DNA of 28,715 bases from NCBI GenBank assembly GCA_030066455.1, contig JASJBQ010000012.1, positions 1 through 28,715 of the forward strand, written 5' to 3'. The translations under genes and the position numbers were made by a program. The notes under the pieces were generated by a model. It saw only the letters and a list, made by a program, of their open reading frames with translations. It did not search any database and had not been told where the DNA came from. Below are positions 16,234 through 24,192 of this stretch, one piece after another; within the stretch, counting starts at the first letter, position 1; each line of letters starts with the position of its first letter. This DNA is from Desulfobacterales bacterium. Lineage in GTDB: Bacteria; Desulfobacterota; Desulfobacteria; Desulfobacterales; UBA5852.

Positions 16234-17019
16234 CTATAGGTCGGAAAGGTAGCGTGGTCCACCCAGTTTCCTGACCCAGGCGTCGATTTCCCTTGCCCGC
16301 CGGTCGACATAGGCGGACGGACGGGCCGCCGACATTCGCCGGGGGCTTGGCAGCACGGCCGCCAGCAATGCGGCTTGGCGTCGACTCAGACCGGACGGCG
16401 GCCGGTGGAAAAAAGCCTCGCTGGCGGCGCCGACCCCGTAGATCCCCGGACCGAACTCGGCCACGTTCAGGTAGATTTCGAGAATACGCCGCTTGGACCA
16501 GAAGCCTTCGATCAACACCGTGAACCAGGCTTCGAGACCCTTGCGCACCAGGCTGCGCCCCGGCCAGAGGTAGAGGTTCTTGGCCACCTGCTGAGTGATC
16601 GTGCTGGCGCCGCGCATCCTTGCCCGACGCTCGCGGGTGGCCTGAAAGATGGCGTCGAAGTCGAATCCGCGGTGCTGCGGGAACTTCTGGTCCTCCGCCG
16701 CCACCACCGCAATCGGCAGGTGGGGCGCGATATCCTTCCAGGCAACCCAGCGGTGGTGGACCTTGTGGCTGCCGGTCAGGCGATCGCGCAGCATAAAGGC
16801 CGTCGACGGCGGGGACAGCCAGCGCCAGGGCAGCACGAGGGCAACGCTGGTCGCCAGACCCAGCAGACTCAGGACCAGAACGCCGCGCCAGAACAAACGC
16901 ACGCCCCGTCTCTTGGGTGGGGAGGCGTTCGGGGGCCGCTTGGCAGAGCCGCCTGGGGCGGAGCGCCGGGTGGCCCCCATTCGGAACGTTCGTGTCGTCG
17001 GATGGCTGCGCTTGGTCAC
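16234..17019 (-). CDS. mtgA: Monofunctional biosynthetic peptidoglycan transglycosylase
   Basis: GT51 glycosyltransferase that polymerises lipid II into glycan strands at the outer face of the inner membrane. A basic, Pro-rich N-terminus is followed by one membrane helix (about 42-64) and then the GT51 motifs: AEDQKFPQHRGFDFDAI with the catalytic Glu109, RGASTITQQVAKNLYL, and RRILEIYLNVAEFGPGIYGV. No transpeptidase domain follows, so it is the monofunctional type. The start is uncertain: a GTG at 17019 has AGGAG about 10 nt upstream; ATGs at 16980, 17091 and 17163 are in frame but have poor ribosome sites. Pyruvate kinase follows downstream. Confidence 0.9.
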   Translation of the reverse strand: MTKRSHPTTRTFRMGATRRSAPGGSAKRPPNASPPKRRGVRLFWRGVLVLSLLGLATSVALVLPWRWLSPPSTAFMLRDRLTGSHKVHHRWVAWKDIAPHLPIAVVAAEDQKFPQHRGFDFDAIFQATRERRARMRGASTITQQVAKNLYLWPGRSLVRKGLEAWFTVLIEGFWSKRRILEIYLNVAEFGPGIYGVGAASEAFFHRPPSGLSRRQAALLAAVLPSPRRMSAARPSAYVDRRAREIDAWVRKLGGPRYLSDL

Positions 17020-17383
17020 GGCTTGCAGGCTCCTGCGGATGAGAGGTTTGGTCCTGGGGATTTGATTCCGTCCCGCTGGACGGATGTTCATCCCCTGTTT
17101 GGCAGAGACCAGGACAAAATTCAACGCTTGGGTCCCATGTCCGGCGGATGGATGCCAACGCACCCCGGCAAATCAAGCCGCTGAGCGCGCCGGGCACTCC
17201 CCGGCCAGCGGGTTTCCGGCTCATTTGACGCGCGCCGCGGCTTTGGCTAAGATCAGAATATTAGCCCCCCACAACCGAGCCCCCCAGACATAGACCGCCA
17301 ACACGCTGGCGCCCATGGCCTTCCCGCTTCTGATCGGCTCCGAACGACACCTCCGGCGGTAACAGGGAAGAAGGAGGAACAGC

Positions 17384-18325
17384 ATGCAACCCCTGACCCG
17401 AAGATCCTTCATGCGCCAGTCCCTGGCCGCCGCGGCGGCCGTTCTGCTGGGCGATCGCTGGGGCGCGGCCGTGGCCGGCGGTCCGGTACCACGACCGGCG
17501 GCAGCCGGGACACACGCCATCGCAGCCGCCACCGGCCGGGACTATTTCGCCAGCACCAAGGCCGCCGTGGCCCGTTTGGGCGGCATCGAGGCCTTCGTTC
17601 CCCGGGGGGCCTCGGTGGGACTCCTCGTCAATTCACCTTTTAAAAATTTCGGCGCCTCGGTCAACCCGGACATCACCCTGGCCGTCGTCGACCTTTGCCG
17701 CAAAGCCGGTTGCGGGGAGATCCGATATCTCAAAGACCCCCACGCGGGATACTGGCAGCGGGCCGGCCGCCACGCGCAGTTCGAAAACCAGATCCGGGAA
17801 CTGCAGTTTGTGGACGGCGATCACGTCAGGGTCGACGTAAAAGGCGGGCGTGTCCTGGAAACCGTCAAGGTGGTCCGCGCCCTTGAGGACTGCGACGTCT
17901 TCATCAACGTGGCCATTGCCAAGCACCACAAGGGCGTCGAGTACACCGGCCTGTTGAAGAACATGATGGGCCTGTGTCCTTTTTCGACCAACAGCTATTT
18001 TCACTGGGGCACCCTGAAACTGGGCTGGTATGCCGACCTGGAACATCTGACCCAATGCATCGCCGACCTGAATCTCGTGCGCCGGCCGACGTTGTGCATC
18101 CTGGACGCCACCGACTTCATCACGGCCAACGGCCCCTGGGGACCGGGTCCGATCAGAAAGCACGGGGTCGTGCTCGCCGGCAGCGACCCGGTGGCGATGG
18201 ACGCGTATGGCTGCACCCTGCTGGACCTGCAGCCCGCGGACGTCCTCGCCATCCCCAAGGCCGCCGCGCACGGCCTGGGGCACCTGGGCCCCGGCGGACC
18301 GCAGATCAACGCGATAACCCTTTAG
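17384..18325 (+). CDS. DUF362 protein with Tat signal
   Basis: A 313-residue exported protein. The twin-arginine signal TRRSFMRQSLAAAAAVLL is at residues 5-22 with the RRSFM core, ending in a short Ala-rich region. The mature part matches DUF362 (SVGLLVNSPFKNFGASVNPD; VFINVAIAKHHKGVEYTGLL; GVVLAGSDPVAMDAYG), a family often met with Fe-S proteins in anaerobes. Here there is no ferredoxin domain. Tat export suggests a cofactor is loaded before export, but no ligand can be named. AGGAGG lies 6 nt before the ATG. The DUF6599 gene follows after 16 nt, so they are probably one operon. Confidence 0.88.
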   Translation: MQPLTRRSFMRQSLAAAAAVLLGDRWGAAVAGGPVPRPAAAGTHAIAAATGRDYFASTKAAVARLGGIEAFVPRGASVGLLVNSPFKNFGASVNPDITLAVVDLCRKAGCGEIRYLKDPHAGYWQRAGRHAQFENQIRELQFVDGDHVRVDVKGGRVLETVKVVRALEDCDVFINVAIAKHHKGVEYTGLLKNMMGLCPFSTNSYFHWGTLKLGWYADLEHLTQCIADLNLVRRPTLCILDATDFITANGPWGPGPIRKHGVVLAGSDPVAMDAYGCTLLDLQPADVLAIPKAAAHGLGHLGPGGPQINAITL

Positions 18326-18341
18326 CGATGGTACCGACGCC

Positions 18342-18848
18342 ATGCGAAGCCACGCACCACCTGCCGCCTTGATCCTCTGCGCCGCACTCGTCATCATGAT
18401 CGCCCCGGCCGCCGTCGCGGCCGAGCGTGAACCGGGGCTGACGACGCTGGCCGCACCGCCGGAGGGCTGGCGGCCGACCAGCGCGCCGGTGACTGCGGCC
18501 GGCGCGGCCTTGTTCAACGTGATCAACGGGGGGGCCGAGATGTATCTCCAGGCGGGATTCCGGCAGGCCGTGTTCAGTGCCTTTCAAAATCCGGACGGCC
18601 TCGACGTGAACCTCGAAATTTACGAGATGCGCGGCCCGGAAGCGGCCCGCGCCGTTTTCCTCCAGAAGGCGGGAAATTCAGGCCGGGCGGCCGCTTACGG
18701 CCAGGAGGCCCGGCTGGACAGTTACTATCTGAACTTCTGGCGCGGGCCTCACCAGGTCACCATTTCGGGCTATGCGTCCACGACCGAAACCGTGGCGGCC
18801 ATTCGGGAATTGGCCGCCACGGTTGATAAACGCCTCCGCGGCGACTAA
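18342..18848 (+). CDS. DUF6599-like exported protein
   Basis: A 168-residue protein with a Sec-type signal peptide (hydrophobic residues about 8-24, cleavage likely after AVAA). The mature part has LFNVINGGAEMYLQAGFRQA followed by LDVNLEIYEMRGPEAARAVF, the pattern of DUF6599 proteins, whose function is unknown. It begins 16 nt after the DUF362 gene with no room for a separate promoter, so the two periplasmic proteins are likely made together. No catalytic residues are recognisable. Confidence 0.75.
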   Translation: MRSHAPPAALILCAALVIMIAPAAVAAEREPGLTTLAAPPEGWRPTSAPVTAAGAALFNVINGGAEMYLQAGFRQAVFSAFQNPDGLDVNLEIYEMRGPEAARAVFLQKAGNSGRAAAYGQEARLDSYYLNFWRGPHQVTISGYASTTETVAAIRELAATVDKRLRGD

Positions 18849-18919
18849 AATGGCCGCAAACAGATGCCATCCCCCAATGAAAACGTCATTCTGATATTGC
18901 TAGCAAAGGAGAACGCCCC

Positions 18920-19588
18920 ATGACGAAAAAGATTCTTGTTTGGTCTCTGGTCATCGCCTTTCTGGCCGCAACCCTGGGTTGCGCCGACTGGAACCGCACC
19001 CAGAAGGGCGCCGCCATCGGCGCCGGCGCCGGTGCGGCCGCCGGTGCCGCGATCGGCGCCGCCTCCGGCAGCACCGCCGCCGGCCTCCTGATCGGCGCCG
19101 CCGTCGGCGGCGTGGCCGGCGCCTTCATCGGCCGCTACATGGACAAACAGGCCGAGGAAATCGAACGCGACATTGCCGGGGCCAAAGTCGAGCGCATTGG
19201 CGAGGGTATCAAGATCACGTTTGATTCGGGTATCCTCTTCGACGTGGACCGGGCCGACCTCAAGTATGACTCCAAATCCGAACTGGCCCAGCTGTCCACG
19301 ATCCTCAACAAGTACGAGGACACCAACATCATGCTGGCCGGCCACACCGATTCCACCGGCTCGGCCGAGTACAACATGGGGCTCTCCCAGCGCCGTGCCC
19401 GGTCCGTGGCCGATTACCTGGTCACCCAGAACGTGAATTCGACCCGCCTCGACGTTCGGGGCTTCGGCATGGACGAACCGGTCGCCGACAATGACACCGC
19501 CGCCGGCCGTGCGCTGAACCGCCGGGTCGAGGTGGCCATCTGGGCCAACGACAAGCTGAAAAAAGTCGCGGCGTCCAAAACCGGCTGA
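18920..19588 (+). CDS. OmpA-domain lipoprotein with glycine zipper
   Basis: A 222-residue outer-membrane lipoprotein. A signal sequence ends at a lipobox-like TLGC (Cys21). Residues 30-72 form a glycine-zipper segment (GAAIGAGAGAAAGAAIGAAS and a second half) that could insert in a membrane. Residues about 100-210 are the OmpA peptidoglycan-binding domain: AGHTDSTGSAEYNMGLSQRR (140-159) with Asp144 and Arg159 in the positions that bind diaminopimelate, and a NRRVEV end. It tethers the envelope to murein. AAGGAGA precedes the ATG by 8 nt. The layout resembles YiaD-type proteins. Confidence 0.92.
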   Translation: MTKKILVWSLVIAFLAATLGCADWNRTQKGAAIGAGAGAAAGAAIGAASGSTAAGLLIGAAVGGVAGAFIGRYMDKQAEEIERDIAGAKVERIGEGIKITFDSGILFDVDRADLKYDSKSELAQLSTILNKYEDTNIMLAGHTDSTGSAEYNMGLSQRRARSVADYLVTQNVNSTRLDVRGFGMDEPVADNDTAAGRALNRRVEVAIWANDKLKKVAASKTG

Positions 19589-19608
19589 TGCGGTCATGCC
19601 GCAACGAC

Positions 19609-19657
19609 GCCTTTCAGCGGCGGCCCGCCTGCCAAAGCAGCGGGCCGTCGCCGAAGG
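19609..19657. terminator. Long hairpin after the OmpA lipoprotein gene
   Basis: A stem centred at 19634: CGGCCCGC-C-TGC (19621-19632) pairs with GCAGCGGGCCG (19637-19647) around CAAA. The pairing extends outward with one bulge and two mismatches through CCTT/AAGG near 19609 and 19657. It begins 21 nt after the stop codon. No T-run follows, so rho-independent activity is uncertain. The rest of 19658-19962 shows only a 21-codon frame at 19754-19819 and no supported gene. Confidence 0.5.
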
Positions 19658-19962
19658 GGCCGTTCAGGTCAATTTGACCCGCGCTCATGGCGTGGCACCA
19701 CACCGCTGGCCCGGTCAGCGCAACGAATCCTCACAGCCCAAAAGGCCACCACCATGGAAGCCAGCGAGCTGAACAAAATCAAAACCATCATGGAACGCAA
19801 ACTCAAAGAGAAACGTTGACCCACTGCCGGCAGCCGCCATCGGTCCCGGCGGATCGATTGGACGCGCCCCTCTCCGGTGCTGCCAAAAGCCGTCCCCAAC
19901 CCGATACCGGTCCCGCCCCCGGGAGGCAGGCGCACCTGGCGGCATGCCAACCGCATCCGATC

Positions 19963-20943
19963 TTAGGCCTGCATTGCCACCCGTGAAAATTTATCCCGGT
20001 AGGCCCGCGGCGAAAGGCCGGTCGACTTTTTGAACAGCCGACGGAAGGAAGAGCTGTCCTCGTAGCCGATTTTCCAGGTGATCGTGTTCATGGGCTCCCG
20101 GGTGGTTTCGAGACGTTTCTTGGCCGCTTCGATCCGTACCCGCTGCAGGTAGCCCAGCGGGGTCTCGCCCGTGGCCTTCTTGAAACGCCGTTTGAAATGC
20201 CGCGGGCTGATGCCCGCCTGAGCGGCCACGGCGTCGATGGTGACCTCGCCGGCGTAGTTGGCCTCCAGCCACACCTGAGCTGCGGCCACGGCCGCATCGC
20301 CGTGATCGTGTCTGAAATCCAGAATGGCGTAGGGTGACTGTTGGTCCTGGGCAGGATCGACCAGGAGTGCCTTGGCGCACACCGCGGCCAACTCCGGGGT
20401 GCCAAACGATTCGATGAGATGGAGGGCCAGTTTGAAGAAGGCCGTCGCCGCACCGGTACAGATCAGGCCGTCGTCATCGGTGAGCATCATTTCGGGCTTC
20501 AGGTCGACCTGCGGAAAACGTTTCCTGAAGAGACGGGCGAAGTGCCAGTTGGTGGTCGCCCGGCGCCCGTCCAGCAGGCCGGTTTCCGCCAGGGCGAACA
20601 CGCCGGTGCACATGGCCCCTACCGGTGTGCCCCGGCGATGGCGCGCGACCACCCATGCACGCCAGTCCTCCGGCGGGGTCGCGGTTATCGGCAGATGCGG
20701 CGGGATAACGATGAAGTCGGTCGGCCCCACGTCGGCCAACCGGCCATGGGCGCGGGCTTCGATGCCGCCGTGAGCCCTTACCGGGCGTCCGTCGAGACTG
20801 ACGATTTCGGTCGCGAACAGAGGGGCGGGATCCCCCTGGCGCATGGCCTGGTGCCACAAGTCGGCGATCGCGAGGGCGTCGACCAGACCGGCAATGCCCG
20901 AGAAAAGGCACCCATCGGAAGCTAAAAAAGTGATGCGGGGCAT
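19963..20943 (-). CDS. GlxA-family transcriptional regulator (DJ-1/PfpI plus AraC HTH)
   Basis: A 326-residue DNA-binding regulator. Residues 1-185 form a class I glutamine-amidotransferase-like (DJ-1/PfpI) domain with Cys112 in GAMCTGVFALAETGLLDGRR at the nucleophile-elbow position. Residues about 220-320 are an AraC-type double helix-turn-helix (TIDAVAAQAGISPRHFKRRF; then MNTITWKIGYEDSSSFRRLF and a Pro-containing tail). The family senses small metabolites and activates nearby operons. AGGAGA lies 4 nt before the ATG. It is divergent from the 4Fe-4S protein gene, separated by 360 nt with two palindromic repeats, so that gene is a possible target. Confidence 0.92.
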   Translation of the reverse strand: MPRITFLASDGCLFSGIAGLVDALAIADLWHQAMRQGDPAPLFATEIVSLDGRPVRAHGGIEARAHGRLADVGPTDFIVIPPHLPITATPPEDWRAWVVARHRRGTPVGAMCTGVFALAETGLLDGRRATTNWHFARLFRKRFPQVDLKPEMMLTDDDGLICTGAATAFFKLALHLIESFGTPELAAVCAKALLVDPAQDQQSPYAILDFRHDHGDAAVAAAQVWLEANYAGEVTIDAVAAQAGISPRHFKRRFKKATGETPLGYLQRVRIEAAKKRLETTREPMNTITWKIGYEDSSSFRRLFKKSTGLSPRAYRDKFSRVAMQA

Positions 20944-21033
20944 GATTTCTCCTGTTCGGCAGGGATGGCGATAAATGATCAGGCCTTAGGTGCCGGCCAT
21001 AGTCGGCGCTGCCGGCGGGTCTCAGGTTGCAGT

Positions 21034-21105
21034 GTTCAGGTTTCATGGCGTCGACAGCATTCCGTGGCGGCCTTTCCTGACACCCGAAACCGTAATTTGG
21101 CCTGA
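21034..21105. repeat. Intergenic palindromic repeat, copy 1
   Basis: Its first 54 nt match copy 2 (starting at 21116) at 47 positions. The outer parts GGTTTC and GAAACC are inverted to each other. It resembles REP-like intergenic elements. Confidence 0.6.
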
Positions 21106-21115
21106 AGGTTTCAGA

Positions 21116-21196
21116 GTTCAGGTTTCAAGGTGTCAGCATCATTCCATGGCCGCCTTTCCTGACACCCGACACCGGAAACCTGACGTTATGGCCTGA
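21116..21196. repeat. Intergenic palindromic repeat, copy 2
   Basis: Carries two nested inverted pairs: TCAGGTTTC (21118-21126) with GAAACCTGA (21175-21183), and GGTGTCAG (21129-21136) with CTGACACC (21159-21166). RNA or single-stranded DNA from it would fold into a long hairpin. It is in tandem with copy 1, 10 nt apart, and both copies end in GGCCTGA. Confidence 0.65.
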
Positions 21197-21303
21197 TCGG
21201 AACGCTTTTAGGCATTTATGCCACTATGCAGGCGCCGAGGCAAGTGCTATCAGGGCCATCAGATCAGATTCATCGCCATTAACCATGTGCCACAGGGGGA
21301 CCC

Positions 21304-22362
21304 ATGACCGACGTATACCAGCGTTTGGCCGAACATCTGGACAATCTTCCGGCCGGTTATCCGGCTACCGAAACCGGGGTGGAACTGCGTATCCTAAAGC
21401 GCCTGTTCACTTCCGAAGAGGCGGAGATCGCCACCGGGCTCGGCATGCTGCCCGAACCGTGCGCGGCCATCGCCGCCCGGCTCGGCAGGGAGGCGCAAAC
21501 CCTGGCGCCCGCCTTGGAGGCGATGTCACGCAAGGGCCTTATCTTCCGCAACTCCAAAAACGGCCAGCACACCTACATGGCGGCCCAGTTCGTGGTCGGC
21601 ATCTGGGAATACCACGTCAACGACCTGGATGAAGACCTGATCCGGGATGTGAACGCGTACATTCCCTATCTGATGAAAAAGGGCTGGACCGACCGCAAGA
21701 CCAAGCAACTGCGGGTCATTCCGGTGGCCCAGAGCGTCAGTGCGGAAATGAGCGTCACCCCTTATGAAGCCGCCGAGGCGATCGTTCGCCAACAGTCCAA
21801 GATCGTCGTGGCCCCCTGCATCTGCCGGCGCGAACACGCCATGGTCGGCCAGGGATGCGACAAGCCTCTGGAGGCCTGCCTGACCTTCGGCAGCGGCGCC
21901 TATTACTACGAGCAAAACGGTCTGGGGCGGGAAATAACCCAGGAGGAAGCCCTGAGTCTTCTCAAGCGCGGTGAAGAAGCCGGGCTCGTGCTGCAACCGT
22001 CCAACTCACAGAAGCCGATCAACATCTGCATGTGCTGCGGCTGCTGCTGCCAGGTGCTCAAAAACATGCGCACGCTGGACAGGCCGGCCCTGGCCGTGCA
22101 TACCAACTACTACGCCGAAGTGAACGCCGAGGACTGTACCGGTTGCGAATCTTGTGTGGCGCGCTGCCAGATGGACGCGATTGCGGTTGACGACGTCGCC
22201 GTGGTGGACTTCGATCGCTGCATCGGCTGCGGCCTGTGCATCACCGACTGCCCCACCGACGCCATGCTGCTCAAACACAAGGACGCCGGCGATCGTTATG
22301 TGCCGCCCGGCAATACGGTGGAAACCTACATCAAAATGGCCACCGAGCGCGGCAAGATCTGA
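21304..22362 (+). CDS. Winged-helix-like plus dicluster ferredoxin protein
   Basis: A 352-residue protein. Residues about 25-95 resemble a winged helix (EIATGLGMLPEPCAAIAARL, then LEAMSRKGLIFRNSKNGQ). The middle has Cys172-x-Cys174, Cys185 and Cys192, and the unusual CMCCGCCC at 242-249. The C-terminal domain has two 4Fe-4S motifs: Cys278-x2-Cys281-x2-Cys284-x3-Cys288, and Cys306-x2-Cys309-x2-Cys312-x3-Cys316-Pro. It may be a redox-sensing regulator or an electron carrier in the cytoplasm; which one is not decided by sequence. AGGGGG sits a few nt before the ATG. Proteins of this layout are seen in anaerobic deltaproteobacteria. Confidence 0.88.
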   Translation: MTDVYQRLAEHLDNLPAGYPATETGVELRILKRLFTSEEAEIATGLGMLPEPCAAIAARLGREAQTLAPALEAMSRKGLIFRNSKNGQHTYMAAQFVVGIWEYHVNDLDEDLIRDVNAYIPYLMKKGWTDRKTKQLRVIPVAQSVSAEMSVTPYEAAEAIVRQQSKIVVAPCICRREHAMVGQGCDKPLEACLTFGSGAYYYEQNGLGREITQEEALSLLKRGEEAGLVLQPSNSQKPINICMCCGCCCQVLKNMRTLDRPALAVHTNYYAEVNAEDCTGCESCVARCQMDAIAVDDVAVVDFDRCIGCGLCITDCPTDAMLLKHKDAGDRYVPPGNTVETYIKMATERGKI

Positions 22363-22563
22363 GGGCCGAAGCCATGCGGCGCACCACCCGGCATTGAATG
22401 CTGCGGGTGAAGACAGCCAGCCCATGCGGAAATAGAAGAGTTGGGGTCATTCCGGGACGGCCGCATCCTGGTGCCGAAGACGCACCAAGCTTCAAACGCG
22501 GTCGGGAAATCAAACAGACGATATAAGCGGACGGGACCGGATGATGCCAACGATGGCCCTGCG

Positions 22564-22914
22564 CTACTGAACGGTGTCGGTGGCCATCAGGTCGCGGTCG
22601 TCGAAAACGAGGGCCGTCCGTCGACGGTCATCCGAATCGTGAAGGGCCATCACGGATTCCGCGATCTTGACGGCGTAGGTCCGGATCGGGAAAAAATTCG
22701 GCGTGCGCAACGTGGCCACCAGATCGTCCAGGCCGCGGTCGATCGAAGCACTGATCTTGCTCCCGCTGTAGGATTCCTCGCACAGAAAAGCGTAGTCCTC
22801 GTCGCGCAGTCGCGATGGATCCTTATTGCCCAGGTTTTTGTCGATGACGGCCATTTCCCGAATCGCAAAGCGGTTTCGGCTCTTGTCGTGAGAGATGACG
22901 AATTTCTGCAGCAT
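22564..22914 (-). CDS. Hypothetical protein, 116 residues
   Basis: I do not recognise this protein. It is soluble, charged, without signal or membrane segment (begins MLQKFVISHDKSRNRFAIRE; ends DDRDLMATDTVQ). The middle LCEESYSGSKISASIDRGLD could hold a helix pair. A strong ribosome site (AAAGGAG, 7 nt before the ATG) and the lack of competing frames support a real gene. It converges with the 4Fe-4S protein gene (gap about 200 nt, which holds only a minor TGGTGC/GCACCA stem near 22470). No neighbour indicates a function. Confidence 0.7.
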   Translation of the reverse strand: MLQKFVISHDKSRNRFAIREMAVIDKNLGNKDPSRLRDEDYAFLCEESYSGSKISASIDRGLDDLVATLRTPNFFPIRTYAVKIAESVMALHDSDDRRRTALVFDDRDLMATDTVQ

Positions 22915-23027
22915 GCATTTTCTCCTTTCAGGCCTTGGTTCAGGTGAGGTCAGCGGGCGATCTGGGCGTGATCCGCAAAATCCGGGAACTAAAATGTTAT
23001 CGGCGGGGCTGACTAGTTACGAAGTCG

Positions 23028-23056
23028 GAGATAAATTTATATTATAATCAATCCTA
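23028..23056 (-). promoter_or_regulatory. AT-rich tract with TATAAT upstream of the 116-residue gene
   Basis: A sharp drop in GC content, with TATAAT readable on both strands (minus copy at 23041-23046), lies about 120 nt upstream of the ATG at 22914. No good -35 is visible at 16-18 nt on either strand, so it may need an activator. Confidence 0.3.
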
Positions 23057-23140
23057 AGCACGAAACCGCCTTTTGGCCAGCGCGGGCCCGTCAGGGCGGG
23101 CGTTCACCGGGATGGGCGCACAGAATGCGTGACACACAGG

Positions 23141-23458
23141 CTAAAGCAGTATCAGTTGGGCCATGAGGGCTAGCCCCAGCCAGCAGCCGGAAAAGACGGC
23201 CGCCCACCAGGCGGCCCGGGCCCATCGCCGATTCAGCCATTTCCTCTGCAAGACCAAGCCCACGGCAATAACGTGCATGGGAACCGGCAGGCTCAAACCC
23301 AACGCCAAGAGCCCGCGTGCGGCCGGACCCGCCGGCAGGGACGGGTATTGCGCCGCCAAGCCGCCGACGGCCGCCTGGCAGATGATGCGGCCCAGTAGAA
23401 ACAGGCCGGTCAGGATGGTGGCGTTGGCAAATATCCGCAAAAGCATGCGAGCGGTCAT
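23141..23458 (-). CDS. Small integral membrane protein (three helices)
   Basis: A 105-residue hydrophobic protein with likely membrane helices at about 6-30, 48-70 and 84-104 and basic loops between (QRKWLNRRWARAAWW), giving an N-out or N-in topology I cannot fix. I do not recognise the family. The ATG at 23458 has no good ribosome site; an in-frame ATG at 23530 would add 24 basic residues and is an alternative. It is divergent from the selenoprotein candidate. Confidence 0.6.
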   Translation of the reverse strand: MTARMLLRIFANATILTGLFLLGRIICQAAVGGLAAQYPSLPAGPAARGLLALGLSLPVPMHVIAVGLVLQRKWLNRRWARAAWWAAVFSGCWLGLALMAQLILL

Positions 23459-23593
23459 AGCATGAACACCAGCGCTTGGAAACCCGGCGGGCAGCCCGCG
23501 ATCCCCCCGTCTCGCCTTTCCGCGTTTCATGTTTATGGTCTCAGATGTCAGGAGTTGGACCGCAACCCGTGAACGCACACGAAAGGAGCGCCC

Positions 23594-24163
23594 ATGACCT
23601 ACCATCTCAAAACCGTCGAACCGGAAGCGGCTCAGGGAGACCTCGAGGCAACGTACGCCACCCTCCAGGAAATGTTCATGATGGTGCCCAAGGTTTTCGT
23701 GGCCCAAAGCATCCGGCCCGATCTTCTGGAACCCATCGTCACCTACGTCAAACGTCTGATGGTGGAGGATCATGCCCTCCCCCGCGGCACCAAGGAACTG
23801 ATTGCCGCCCATGTTTCCAAACTGAACGCCTGTGCCTACTGAGTGGACGCGCACAGCGCCATGGCCATGGCGCAGGGCTTCACCCGGGAAGAAGTGCAGC
23901 AAATCATCAACGATGTCGACAACTGCCCCCTGGTGGACGAAAAGACCCGGGGCCTCCTCTGCTTGGCCGAGAAAACGACCCGCCACGCCTACAAGGTGAC
24001 GGTTGACGACATCCGTCAGCTGGAAACCCTGGGGTGCACCCAGGAAGAGATTTTCGAAGCGGTGGCCGTGACCGCCCTTTTCAACTACATGGACCGCATG
24101 GCGGACGCCCTCGGCGCGCCGGTGGAGAATTTTCAAGATATGATGGAATCGATGGGAACCTGA
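23594..24163 (+). CDS. AhpD/CMD-like selenoprotein candidate with in-frame TGA (CAYU)
   Basis: Read through one TGA (23840-23842), this is a 189-residue protein of the AhpD/carboxymuconolactone decarboxylase type. The first 82 codons end NACAY. The TGA is codon 83 and the frame resumes VDAHSAMAMAQGFTREEV, running 106 more codons. AhpD proteins carry E-x11-C-x2-C-x3-H; here Glu68, Cys80, codon 83 and His87 fall in exactly those places, with selenocysteine replacing the second Cys. The second half has no start-site signal of its own. An 18-nt palindrome follows the TGA (see SECIS entry). GAAAGGAG lies 7 nt before the ATG. Expected role: thiol/selenol peroxide or disulfide reduction. A nonsense mutation of TGC/TGT is the alternative. 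Confidence 0.78.
23843..23880 (+). promoter_or_regulatory. Bacterial SECIS-like stem-loop after the in-frame TGA
   Basis: GCGCCATGG (23856-23864) and CCATGGCGC (23865-23873) form a perfect palindrome; as RNA it gives a 7-bp stem with a GGCC loop. The loop begins 20 nt after the TGA, within the range known for bacterial SECIS elements, and starts with GG, the preferred feature for SelB. It is also coding sequence (HSAMAMAQ). Confidence 0.6.
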
Positions 24164-24192
24164 AACCGTAAAGAACGTAAAAAGGAGGGCCG

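Noticed and set aside
19754..19819. 21-codon frame (MEASELNKIKTIMERKLKEKR) with AAAAGG upstream
   Set aside because: Charged and helix-like, but very short, with no promoter and no known family; not enough to call a gene.
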